Below are positions 43,788 through 51,556 of a stretch of 64,000 bases of DNA, piece after piece. The position numbers were made by a program, and so were the translations under genes. This stretch comes from Mycolicibacterium peregrinum (lineage in GTDB: Bacteria > Actinomycetota > Actinomycetes > Mycobacteriales > Mycobacteriaceae): NCBI RefSeq assembly GCF_001665785.1, contig NZ_LZSO01000039.1, positions 62,001-126,000 on the forward strand, in the 5' to 3' direction. The notes under the pieces are model-generated. The model saw only the letters and a program-made list of their open reading frames with translations, ran no database searches and had not been told where the DNA came from. Within the stretch, counting starts at the first letter, position 1. Each line of letters begins with the position of its first letter.

Positions 43788-43849
43788 CCTTGCACAAGGC
43801 TGATACCAGTGCTATAAGAAACTTATGGCAGATGACATAGATCATCTGC
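43788..43849 (+). promoter_or_regulatory. hsp20 promoter with dyad and 5'UTR hairpin
   Basis: TTGCAC (43790-43795), a 17-bp spacer and TATAAG (43813-43818) form a sigma-A-type promoter. The -35 lies in the dyad CCTTG-CA-CAAGG (43788-43799). Just downstream GCAGATGA/TCATCTGC (43828-43835, 43842-43849) makes a perfect 8-bp stem with a 6-base loop near the transcript 5' end. Confidence 0.6.
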
Positions 43850-43880
43850 AGTCGACACGGTGGGTTAGGAGGCAAAGATC

Positions 43881-44300
43881 ATGTTGATGCGTACCGATCC
43901 GTTCCGCGACTTCGATCGCCTGGCCCAGCAGGTGCTGGGCACCACGGCCCGCCCGGCGGTGATGCCGATGGACGCCTGGCGAGAAGACGACAAGTTCATC
44001 GTCGAGTTCGATCTGCCTGGGGTGGACGTGGATTCGCTCAATCTCGATGTCGAGCGCAACGTGCTCACCGTGCACGCTCAGCGCACCGAACACGATCCCG
44101 ACCGGGAGATGGTCTCGGCCGAGCGTGCGCGCGGGGTGTTCAGCCGGCAACTGTTTTTGGGCGAGACCCTGGACACGGACGCGATCGAAGCCAACTATGC
44201 CGGTGGGGTGTTGCGGTTGACCATCCCGGTGGCCGAAAAGGCCAAGCCGCGGCGCATCGCGATCACAAGCAACACGGACAAGACCGCCATCAACGCGTGA
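43881..44300 (+). CDS. Hsp20 small heat-shock protein
   Basis: A 139-residue alpha-crystallin-domain chaperone: DPFRDFDRLAQQVLG at the N-terminus, then the crystallin core DKFIVEFDLPGVDVDSLNLDVERNVLTV and the signature GVLRLTIPVAEKAKPR with the IxI/V-like ending. Such proteins hold unfolding proteins in oligomers without ATP. ATG 43881 has AGGAGG 7 bases upstream. It is the centre of the small heat-shock island with two MerR-type regulators and a J-domain protein. Confidence 0.93.
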   Translation: MLMRTDPFRDFDRLAQQVLGTTARPAVMPMDAWREDDKFIVEFDLPGVDVDSLNLDVERNVLTVHAQRTEHDPDREMVSAERARGVFSRQLFLGETLDTDAIEANYAGGVLRLTIPVAEKAKPRRIAITSNTDKTAINA

Positions 44301-44363
44301 GGCTCCGGCCCGGCCGGCCGCCGGGCCCGGGGCGCAGCATCCGGGTCAGAGGGGGTGAGTGAG

Positions 44364-44675
44364 ATGACGCTCGACATCCAGTGGGACAGCAGCCTGCTCG
44401 AGGAGGCGGCGGCGATCGTGGAGGCCGAAGAGATACGCCTGCGACAGGACGAGGCCCTGTGGGAATGCGAGCCGGCCACCCCACCCGTCGAGGGGACTGC
44501 GCCCCGGGCCCGCCCGCCTCGCGTCGGCGCGCTTACCTGCACGCGCCGGCGCCGCGGCCCGCCAATCCCCGCCGGTCCTCGCCGGTTGATCACCCGACCG
44601 CGGCTTCCTGGGCCAGTGTGGGCGACCCAACGCTCACCTCCGACAACCCCGCGGTCTGGTACTGAAACGCGTTGA
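44364..44675 (+). CDS. Small hypothetical protein, probably frameshifted
   Basis: ATG 44364 (GTG 44355 is an alternative) opens a frame with normal codon bias for about 50 codons: MTLDIQWDSSLLEEAAAIV, AEEIRLRQDEALWECE. Beyond about 44510 the bias in this frame fails while the +2 frame is strongly GC3-rich and reads ...RRAYLHAPAPRPANPRR...SDNPAVWY, ending at 44665. The parent gene was therefore probably 44364-44665 with one frameshift near 44500-44540 in a G/C-rich run. It follows hsp20 after 63 bp. Function unknown. Confidence 0.5.
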   Translation: MTLDIQWDSSLLEEAAAIVEAEEIRLRQDEALWECEPATPPVEGTAPRARPPRVGALTCTRRRRGPPIPAGPRRLITRPRLPGPVWATQRSPPTTPRSGTETR

Positions 44676-44733
44676 CGGGCAACGGCAGTGATATCCGGCC
44701 GATGTCTCGGCTACGCCATCGACGCCGGTGTCG

Positions 44734-44984
44734 CCCACACCTGTGAAGAGAGTGCGGCGTCACCGCGAACCGACACCGACGCCGGATGTCCGGTTCGCGC
44801 ACGCACCGCCACGGCACGTGGCACACCCGACCGTGGCGCGTACACACGGCGTCGTGGCACCCTCATCCCCGACCGGTGCGGGAACCAACCCCGCCCCGCA
44901 CCGGTCGGGGTGGCTCAAGTCCATTTCCCGCGGTGGCTCCCGGATTCGCCCGAAAGCCCGGGGGTCACCGCCCCACACCTGTGA
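44734..44984 (+). repeat. Two 13-bp direct repeats flanking the J-protein leader
   Basis: CCCACACCTGTGA occurs at 44734-44746 and again at 44972-44984, the second directly before the ribosome site of the J-domain gene. Each contains the CACA-CC-TGTG dyad. They may be operators for one of the island regulators. Confidence 0.4.
44867..44910. terminator. 16-bp stem hairpin upstream of the J-domain gene
   Basis: CCCCGACCGGTGCGGG (44867-44882) pairs perfectly with CCCGCACCGGTCGGGG (44895-44910) around a 12-base loop. It lies between the hsp20 unit and the J-domain gene and could terminate the former or attenuate the latter. Confidence 0.65.
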
Positions 44985-44994
44985 GGGAGCATCG

Positions 44995-45366
44995 ATGGGG
45001 TGCGCCCAGTCCGATCCCTATCGGGTGTTGGGCGTGTCGCCGGCGGCCACCCAAGCCGAGATCACCCACGCCTACCGCACCCGGCTACGCGCCCAGCATC
45101 CCGACACGCGCCCGGCATCCTCCCCACACACCGCCGATCAACAGCTCCAAGCGCTACTGGCTGCCTATGCCCTGCTGCGTGACCCCGCTCGACGCGCCGA
45201 CTACGACCGCGCCACCGCCAGTACGACCGCACCAGCGCAATCCACCCCCGGCGACCGCTCCACCACAGGCCCTGTGGGGATTCCGGTGACCCACCGGCAC
45301 ACTCCCGCTGCTGCCAACAACCCGGTGCCCCCATTGCGGGCCGGGCCTGTGCGCTATCACCGCTAA
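44995..45366 (+). CDS. J-domain (DnaJ-like) protein, short form
   Basis: A 123-residue protein consisting of an N-terminal J domain (SDPYRVLGVSPAATQAEITHAYRTR) with the invariant HPD at 35-37, followed by a low-complexity Ala/Thr/Pro tail. No Gly/Phe or zinc domains, so it can stimulate DnaK ATPase but not act as a full DnaJ. ATG 44995 has GAGGGAG upstream. The longer in-frame extension to 44728 spans the hairpin at 44867 and is not credible. Likely co-chaperone of the Hsp20 island. Confidence 0.82.
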   Translation: MGCAQSDPYRVLGVSPAATQAEITHAYRTRLRAQHPDTRPASSPHTADQQLQALLAAYALLRDPARRADYDRATASTTAPAQSTPGDRSTTGPVGIPVTHRHTPAAANNPVPPLRAGPVRYHR

Positions 45367-45456
45367 CCCATCGCGCCAACCGAATACCCACCCCCAGGCA
45401 GTGGGGAGCCTTCACGATCACCACCTGCAGCAGCGCTGCGGGACCGACGACAACCC

Positions 45457-45630
45457 CACTGGCAGGTGGTATTCGCGGTGGCGAACGGTGACGAATCGGC
45501 GAAACAGGCCGAAAAGCTCGGCGCCGCTGTGGTTTCCAGCGCGGATACAGAGTGGACGAACACCGCCCTGATCAAGGATCCGCAAGGCGCGCCGCTGGTC
45601 CTGAGCCAATTCATCCCGCCGACGGGCTGA
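45457..45630 (+). pseudogene. C-terminal fragment of a VOC-type protein
   Basis: One frame reads HWQVVFAVANGDESAKQAEK, LGAAVVSSADTEW, then LIKDPQGAPLVLSQFIPPTG and a stop. This is the typical last 57 residues of a mycobacterial VOC/glyoxalase-like protein. No start or N-terminal half exists upstream, so it is a remnant left by deletion or recombination. Its end overlaps the minus-strand gene by 20 bp. Confidence 0.65.
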
Positions 45631-46018
45631 TCACCGAACGGTGCCGGGTGCGCACGGTCAGCACCGCCGCGGCGATGACGACCTCCGCCAGCGCCAGCAG
45701 TGTCGCGGTCGACATCATCGCCGAGGCCGGGCCCGGAGCCACCACGCCGTGGTGATGCGCAGGCATCGGGGTGTGCAGGGCGATCATCGCCAGGCTCATC
45801 AACGCAATCGTGCACCAGACTGCGGGGGTGCCACTGCGCCACAGGTGACCTGCGCAGTACAGACAACCAACGATCATCGCCGCGAGCACCGCAGCGGCCA
45901 CCGGATTGGCAGTCGCGCCGAGCATCGCCACATGCAGCCCTGCCGAACTCACGGCCAGAAGCGCACACGTGCGCCGCCCGAGAACACTGCAGGCTTGTGC
46001 AGCCGACATGACCACCAT
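45611..46018 (-). CDS. Small four-TM membrane protein with His-rich loop (unknown)
   Basis: About 135 residues starting at ATG 46018 (MVVMSAAQACSVLGRR). Four hydrophobic segments are seen, near 17-35, 38-53, 68-82 and 96-118. A loop between the last two reads HTPMPAHHHGVVAPG, with four His and a Met, a pattern that could bind a metal such as copper. No family is recognised. The frame extends upstream to 46162 but with poor composition. It is divergent from the asparaginase gene. Confidence 0.6.
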   Translation of the reverse strand: MVVMSAAQACSVLGRRTCALLAVSSAGLHVAMLGATANPVAAAVLAAMIVGCLYCAGHLWRSGTPAVWCTIALMSLAMIALHTPMPAHHHGVVAPGPASAMMSTATLLALAEVVIAAAVLTVRTRHRSVISPSAG

Positions 46019-46097
46019 CGTCGCATCAATCGCGGGCCACCGCCTGCCGAAACCGGGGTGAGCGGCCAAAACACCGGTACGCGTTTGCCGGTCGCCG

Positions 46098-46110
46098 TAG
46101 CGTCTGCCGT
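46098..46110 (+). promoter_or_regulatory. Leaderless promoter -10 of the asparaginase gene
   Basis: TAGCGT (46098-46103) fits the mycobacterial TANNNT -10 and is followed by exactly seven bases before ATG 46111. Transcription would start at the A of the start codon. No ribosome site is present. Confidence 0.5.
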
Positions 46111-47187
46111 ATGACGAACTTCGCAGCCCGCCCCGCCCGGTCGCGACTGGCGATCGGCACATTTTTTCTCACCATCGCGCTGACAGCATGTTCGACGAAC
46201 AGCAACTCGACTGAAGCGACGACAAACCCGGACAGCGCCAAGGGCGAATCGGCACCGGGGCGCGTCGTGGTGATCACCACCGGCGGGACCATCGCGACGA
46301 GCACCGATGCCAACGGCGTACGGCGCCCGACGGTCAGCGGTGCCGACCTGACGGCAGGGCTGGACGTCCAGGTCGTGGATGTCATGAAAAAGGACAGCTC
46401 ACAGCTGACACCGGCGGACTGGGACGTGATCGGGGCGGCGGCCAAGAAGGCCGTGTCCGACGGCGCTTCCGGTGTGGTCATCACCCACGGCACCGACACG
46501 ATGGAAGACACCGCGATGTGGCTGGACGTCACGTACAACGGGCCGGCACCGATCGTGCTGACCGGGGCGCAGCGCAGTTCCGACGCGCCGGATGCCGACG
46601 GGCCGACCAACCTGCGGAACGCGCTGACCGTCGCGTCCAGTCCGGCCGCCCGCGACCAGGGTGTGATGATCACGTTCGCCGGCGACGTGTTTCAGGCCCT
46701 TGGCACGCACAAGGTGAACACGCAGGATCTCCACGCGTTCGGCGGCACCGCTCCGATCGGGTCCGTCGCGGACAACACCTTCAAGCTGGACCACCCCGCG
46801 CAGCGGCCGTTCATCGCTGACGTACCGGCGGCCGGGGCCCCGCCGGTCAACATCGTCGCGGCCTACCCGGGCGACGGCGCCGGCCCCATCGATGCGGCGG
46901 TGGCGGCGGGCGCGCGCGGAATCGTCGTGGAGGCACTGGGATCCGGCAACGCCGGTGACGGCGTCGTCGACGCGGTACGCCGGCACGCGCCGGCGGGAGT
47001 GGCCTTCGGCATCTCCAGCCGTGTCCCGACCGGGGACGTCATCGCCGAATACGGTCCCGGCGACGACATGGTCAAGGCCGGCGCGGTGATGGTGCCCCAC
47101 CTTCGGCCGGGCCAGGCGCGGGTGCTGATGATGGCCGCGTTGGCCGCCAAGCAGCCGGTGGCCGATGTGATCAAGCGCTGGGGCTGA
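46111..47187 (+). CDS. Lipoprotein L-asparaginase (type II-like)
   Basis: A 358-residue asparaginase. The catalytic Thr motifs are TTGGTIA (56-62) and HGTDT (126-130). A signal peptide ends in a lipobox LTAC with Cys27, then a Ser/Thr/Asn-rich linker to about residue 48, so the enzyme should be lipid-anchored outside the membrane. It would release ammonia and aspartate from asparagine in the periplasm. The cytosolic M. tuberculosis AnsA is, as I recall, not a lipoprotein. It converges on the acyl-CoA synthetase gene with one base between stops. Confidence 0.9.
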   Translation: MTNFAARPARSRLAIGTFFLTIALTACSTNSNSTEATTNPDSAKGESAPGRVVVITTGGTIATSTDANGVRRPTVSGADLTAGLDVQVVDVMKKDSSQLTPADWDVIGAAAKKAVSDGASGVVITHGTDTMEDTAMWLDVTYNGPAPIVLTGAQRSSDAPDADGPTNLRNALTVASSPAARDQGVMITFAGDVFQALGTHKVNTQDLHAFGGTAPIGSVADNTFKLDHPAQRPFIADVPAAGAPPVNIVAAYPGDGAGPIDAAVAAGARGIVVEALGSGNAGDGVVDAVRRHAPAGVAFGISSRVPTGDVIAEYGPGDDMVKAGAVMVPHLRPGQARVLMMAALAAKQPVADVIKRWG

Positions 47188-47188
47188 G

Positions 47189-48826
47189 TTATCCCGGTTG
47201 TCCAGGGTCGAGCCCGAGCAGCTTGACGCTCTCGTCGCGCATGTCGACCTTGCGGATCTTGCCGGTGACCGTCATCGGGAACTCTTCCACCACATGCACA
47301 TATCGCGGGATCTTGTAGTGCGCCACCTTGCCCGACGCGAATGCCCGCACCGCCTGGGCATCCAAGGGCGCGCGGCCCGGCTTCATCCGGATCCACGCGC
47401 ATATCTCTTCTCCATACTTCGCATCGGGCACCCCGATCACCTGCGCATCATCGATGTCGGGGTGGGTGTAGAGGAACTCCTCGATCTCCCGCGGGTACAC
47501 GTTCTCCCCGCCGCGGATCACCATGTCCTTGATCCGGCCGACCACCGTGCAGTAGCCGTCCTCACGCATCACCGCCAGATCTCCGGTGTGCATCCAGCGT
47601 TCCGCATCGATGGCCTCGGCGGTTTTGGCCGGCTGATCCCAGTAGCCGAGCATGACCGAGTAACCGCGAGCACAGAATTCACCCGGCTGCCCGCGCTCGA
47701 CTGTCTCGCCGGTGTCGGGGTCGACGATCTTGACCTCGATGTGCGGATGGGCCCGCCCGATCGTGGCGGTACGGCGTTCCAGGTCGTCGTCGACCAGCGT
47801 CTGGCACGACACCGGCGACGTCTCGGTCATGCCGTAACAGATGGCCACCTCGGCCATGTGCATGTCTGCCACCACGCGCTTCATCACCTCGACCGGGCAG
47901 ACCGAGCCCGCCATGATCCCGGTTCGCAGTGAGGACAGGTCGAATTGGGCGAAGTCGGGATGCCCCAACATGGCGATGAACATCGTCGGCACCCCGTACA
48001 GCGCGGTGCACTTCTCGGATTCGACTGTCGCCAGCGTGATGCCGGGATCGAACCCCGGCGCGGGGATGACGATCGTTGCGCCATGGGTCAGCGCCCCGAG
48101 GTTTCCCATCACCATGCCGAAGCAGTGATAGAACGGCACCGGGATACACACCCGGTCACCGCGGTCGAAGTTGATCAGCCCGCCGACGAAGAACCCGTTG
48201 TTGAGGATGTTGCGATGGCTCAGCGTCGCGCCCTTGGGGAATCCGGTTGTCCCCGAGGTGTATTGGATGTTGATCGGGTCGGTGTTGGACAGCTCGCCGA
48301 TGCGCGCCCGCAGTTGCGCTTCGTCGGCCTGCTCGATGTGCAGGCGATCCCAATCCAGGGTGCCCAGAAAGATGATGTCCTTGAGCGCCGGGCAGTCGCC
48401 CTGCACCTCGGCGACCATGGTCACATAGTCGGAGGACTTGAACGCGGTCGCCGAGACCAGGGTCCGAATGCCGGATTGCTTGAGTACGTAGGCCAGTTCG
48501 TGGGTGCGATAGGCCGGGTTGATGTTGACCAGGATCGCCCCGATCTTGGCCGTCGCAAGCTGTAGCATCACCCACTCGGCGCAGTTGGGCGCCCAGATGC
48601 CGACGCGATCGCCCTTGGCCACACCCAGCGCCATCAACCCCCGGGCCACCGCGTCGACCTCGGCGTCGAGTCCGGCATAGGTCCAGCGCCGTCCGGTGGC
48701 CACCTCGACCAGCGCTTCGGCGTCCGGCCCGGCCGCCACCATGCGCTCGAAGTTCGCCCCGATGGTCTCTTCGAGCGCGGGCACATCGGTAGGGCCGTGA
48801 TCATAGGACTTCATCGCTGTGTTCAT
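47189..48826 (-). CDS. Acyl-CoA synthetase (FadD35-like)
   Basis: A 545-residue AMP-forming ligase with P-loop IQYTSGTTGFPKGATLSH near residue 190, YGMTETSPVS, HTGDLAVM, KDMVIRGGENVYPREIEEFL and the C-terminal Lys in VTGKIRKVDM. It is of the long-chain fatty acyl/AMP-binding type and resembles mycobacterial FadD35 (Rv2505c), judged by memory only. Its ATG overlaps the stop of the upstream ligase gene by 4 bp, so the two synthetases are one operon. Confidence 0.9.
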   Translation of the reverse strand: MNTAMKSYDHGPTDVPALEETIGANFERMVAAGPDAEALVEVATGRRWTYAGLDAEVDAVARGLMALGVAKGDRVGIWAPNCAEWVMLQLATAKIGAILVNINPAYRTHELAYVLKQSGIRTLVSATAFKSSDYVTMVAEVQGDCPALKDIIFLGTLDWDRLHIEQADEAQLRARIGELSNTDPINIQYTSGTTGFPKGATLSHRNILNNGFFVGGLINFDRGDRVCIPVPFYHCFGMVMGNLGALTHGATIVIPAPGFDPGITLATVESEKCTALYGVPTMFIAMLGHPDFAQFDLSSLRTGIMAGSVCPVEVMKRVVADMHMAEVAICYGMTETSPVSCQTLVDDDLERRTATIGRAHPHIEVKIVDPDTGETVERGQPGEFCARGYSVMLGYWDQPAKTAEAIDAERWMHTGDLAVMREDGYCTVVGRIKDMVIRGGENVYPREIEEFLYTHPDIDDAQVIGVPDAKYGEEICAWIRMKPGRAPLDAQAVRAFASGKVAHYKIPRYVHVVEEFPMTVTGKIRKVDMRDESVKLLGLDPGQPG

Positions 48827-50547
48827 TCCACAAGATCCTCGTATCGGTATTCGGTGGAAATCGGTTGGCCCGCTTCGTGAGCCGCATCCTCGCGCCTGCG
48901 CAACTCGACGCGGCGGATCTTTCCCGAAACAGTCTTCGGCAGGTCGAAGAACTCGACCCGGCGCACCTTGAGATACGGCGCGAGGTGATCACGGGCATAA
49001 GCCATCACATCTTTTGCCGTCTGTGCGTTGGCCTCCCAGCCCTCGGCCAGCGCGACATAGGCCTTGGGGACCGCCAACCGGGTGTCGTCGGGTTGTGGCA
49101 CCACCGCGGCCTCGACCACCGCCGGATGCTCGATCAGCACGCTCTCCAGCTCGAACGGCGACACCTTGTAGTCGCTGGACTTGAACACATCATCGGTACG
49201 GCCGATGTAGGTGATGTAGCCGTCCTCGTCGCGGCCGGCCACATCGCCGGTGTGGTAGTAACCGCCGGCCATCACGGCCTCATTGCGTTGCGGGTCACCG
49301 AGATACCCCGTCATCAGGTTGCGCGGATGCTGTGCCAGGTCCAGACAGATCTCGCCCTCCTCGGCAGGCGTACCGGTGATCGGGTCCACCAGCACCACCG
49401 GCACGCCCGGCATCGGGCGGCCCATCGAGCCGGGTTTCACCGGCTGCCCCGGGGTGTTGCCGACCTGCAGAGTGGTCTCGGTCTGGCCGAACCCGTCGCG
49501 AATCGTCAGCCCCCACGCCTTTTCCACCTGGGCGATCACGTCGGGATTGAGCGGCTCGCCCGCGCCCAGGATCTCCCGCAGCCCCTCGGGCCTCTCCCCC
49601 AGGTCGGCCTGGATCAACATGCGCCACACCGTCGGCGGGGCACAGAACGTGTTGACGCGTGCCCGCCGCAGCTGGCCCAGCAGGGCCGCCGCGTCGAAGC
49701 GCGCGTAGTTGTAGACGAAGATCGTCGCCTCGGCGATCCACGGTGCGAAGAAACAACTCCAGGCGTGCTTGGCCCAGCCCGGTGAGCTGATCGCCAGGTG
49801 TACATCGCCGGGCCTCACCCCGATCCAGGCCATCGTCGTCAGATGTCCGACGGGGTAGCTCACCTGGGAATGCTCGACCAGCTTCGGCTTGCTCGTGGTG
49901 CCGGACGTGAAGTAGATGAGCATCGGGTCATCGGCCGTCGTGCATGCGTCGAACCGGCGCGCTGGCAGGTCGGCTGCGCACGCGAGGAGCGATGATTCCT
50001 GCGCGTCGGCGTAGCGGCGCCAGCCCTCGGGAGCCCCGCCGACCGCGATCCGCACATAGTCACCCGGCACCTTCGCGAACTTCGCCGCATCGGCGGTGTT
50101 GGCGATGACGAACCGGGCGCCGCCGCGGGTGATGCGGTCGGCCAGATCCGCCGGGCCCAGCGCCCCGGTGGTCGGCATGATGACCGCGCCCAGCTTGGCG
50201 ATGGCCAGCATGGCCTCCCACAACTCGATCTGATTGCCGAGCATCAACAGGACCCGGTCACCCCTGCCCACCCCGAGCCCCTGCAACCAGCCGGCGACAC
50301 TGTCGGACCGCTGCGCCATCTCGGCAAACGTGACCTGCTGCTCGGAACCGTCCTCCTCGACGATCCACAGCGCTGTGCGGTCGTTGTCCCTGGCGATGGC
50401 GTCAAACCAGTCGATCGCCCAGTTGAACGTGCCCGTGATCTGCGGCCAGGCGAATTCCTCGACGGCCCGGCCGTAGTCTCCGAGGGTGGCAACCAGCTGG
50501 TCACGGGCATCGCGGTAGCGACCGGTGTTGCTCGCAGCGACATTCAT
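48823..50547 (-). CDS. Medium-chain-type acyl-CoA synthetase
   Basis: A 574-residue AMP-forming ligase of the ACSM/acetyl-CoA-synthetase-like branch: YFTSGTTSKPKLVEHS near residue 230, GWAKHAWSCFFAPW, DGFGQTETT, YHTGDVAGRDEDGYITYIGRTDDVFKSSDYKVSPFE and the ending KTVSGKIRRVELR. It should activate medium-chain or branched acids. It is divergent from a GAF-LuxR regulator (59-bp gap), which is its likely regulator. Confidence 0.9.
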   Translation of the reverse strand: MNVAASNTGRYRDARDQLVATLGDYGRAVEEFAWPQITGTFNWAIDWFDAIARDNDRTALWIVEEDGSEQQVTFAEMAQRSDSVAGWLQGLGVGRGDRVLLMLGNQIELWEAMLAIAKLGAVIMPTTGALGPADLADRITRGGARFVIANTADAAKFAKVPGDYVRIAVGGAPEGWRRYADAQESSLLACAADLPARRFDACTTADDPMLIYFTSGTTSKPKLVEHSQVSYPVGHLTTMAWIGVRPGDVHLAISSPGWAKHAWSCFFAPWIAEATIFVYNYARFDAAALLGQLRRARVNTFCAPPTVWRMLIQADLGERPEGLREILGAGEPLNPDVIAQVEKAWGLTIRDGFGQTETTLQVGNTPGQPVKPGSMGRPMPGVPVVLVDPITGTPAEEGEICLDLAQHPRNLMTGYLGDPQRNEAVMAGGYYHTGDVAGRDEDGYITYIGRTDDVFKSSDYKVSPFELESVLIEHPAVVEAAVVPQPDDTRLAVPKAYVALAEGWEANAQTAKDVMAYARDHLAPYLKVRRVEFFDLPKTVSGKIRRVELRRREDAAHEAGQPISTEYRYEDLVE

Positions 50548-50582
50548 GACAGTTATGCTCTACGTCACACTCACCCCACCGC

Positions 50583-50600
50583 TACCCCCGAAAGTGGGTA
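50583..50600. promoter_or_regulatory. Dyad in the acyl-CoA synthetase/luxR gap
   Basis: TACCC (50583-50587) and GGGTA (50596-50600) form a short inverted repeat with an 8-bp spacer directly before the LuxR start codon. It is a candidate autoregulatory operator. Confidence 0.35.
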
Positions 50601-50606
50601 CCTGCA

Positions 50607-51446
50607 ATGCGTCCCTCGCTGCTGCGGCCTCGCGATGCCGACGCGGTGCGCGCCGAGCTGCGCCGCATGGCCGCCGATACCGGGCTCCCGCTGGCCTTCG
50701 GCGGGCAGGTACATGAGGACACCCTGCTGCTCAGCGAGTTCTTCGGTACCCGCACGGGGGCGATGCGCGGGCTCGCGGTGCTGCCCCGCGCCGGGCTGGG
50801 CGGGGCCAGCGTGGTGTCGCGGCGTCCCATCTCGGTGCCGGACTACCGGCGCGCCTCGAGCATCACCCACGACTACGACGAGCCGGTGCTGTCCGAGGGC
50901 ATCCGCTCGATCCTCGCGGTGCCCGTGGTCGTCGACGGCCAGGCGCGGGCCGTGCTCTATGGCGCGCACCGCACCAGCGCCCCGATCGGCGGCCGCACCG
51001 CGGCCGCAATGGTTGCCTCGGCGCAGCGATTGAGCGACGAACTACGGGTGCGCGACGAGGTGGACCGGCGGATGCGGATGCGCGATGCGGCACTCACCAC
51101 CTTCGCCGACCGCCCGGCCGACACCGAACAGATCCGCCAGGTACACGCCGACCTCCGCCGCCTCGCCGCCGACACCCCCGACCTGGCCGGGCCGCTTCGC
51201 GAGCTCGCCGACCGGCTGGCCGTCGCCCTGCGCGGCGACCCACCCGCCAGCGCACCCCTGACGGCCCGAGAGATCGACGTGCTGGCTCAGGTCGCACTGG
51301 GCTGCACCAATGCCGAAGCTGCCCAGCGGCTTTCACTCAAGCCGGAAACGGTGAAGAGCTACCTGCGCAGCGCGGCAGCCAAACTCGGGGCCCGTAACCG
51401 CCACGAGGCAGTGTCCAAGGCCAGGCGGCTGCGTCAGATTCCTTGA
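50607..51446 (+). CDS. GAF-LuxR type transcriptional regulator
   Basis: A 279-residue regulator with a GAF-like sensory region (about 30-150, GLGGASVVSRRPISVPDYRRA, SILAVPVVVDG) and a C-terminal LuxR helix-turn-helix (ALGCTNAEAAQRLSLKPETVKSYLRSAAAKLGARNRHEAV). Such regulators often stand divergent from acyl-CoA synthetase genes in actinobacteria and probably sense an acyl compound. No phosphorylatable receiver domain is present. Confidence 0.85.
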   Translation: MRPSLLRPRDADAVRAELRRMAADTGLPLAFGGQVHEDTLLLSEFFGTRTGAMRGLAVLPRAGLGGASVVSRRPISVPDYRRASSITHDYDEPVLSEGIRSILAVPVVVDGQARAVLYGAHRTSAPIGGRTAAAMVASAQRLSDELRVRDEVDRRMRMRDAALTTFADRPADTEQIRQVHADLRRLAADTPDLAGPLRELADRLAVALRGDPPASAPLTAREIDVLAQVALGCTNAEAAQRLSLKPETVKSYLRSAAAKLGARNRHEAVSKARRLRQIP

Positions 51447-51466
51447 GCGCGGATCACCCGAAACAG

Positions 51467-51513
51467 TTGCGCTGAAGATTGCGGTCACCTGGTAGCCGCG
51501 ACCTTCAGCGCAA
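51467..51513 (+). terminator. Hairpin after the luxR gene
   Basis: TTGCGCTGAAG (51467-51477) pairs perfectly with CTTCAGCGCAA (51503-51513), with a small inner GCGG/CCGC stem. It lies 20 bp after the regulator stop and before the epoxide hydrolase gene. Confidence 0.65.
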
Positions 51514-51556
51514 TACTCAACACAGCGCGCCTCCTCGCGCTGAGAGGATGGCCTAC

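Noticed and set aside
44728..44994. N-terminal extension of the J-domain protein
   Set aside because: It would translate the 16-bp-stem hairpin and both 13-bp repeats, and the J domain starts correctly at 44995.
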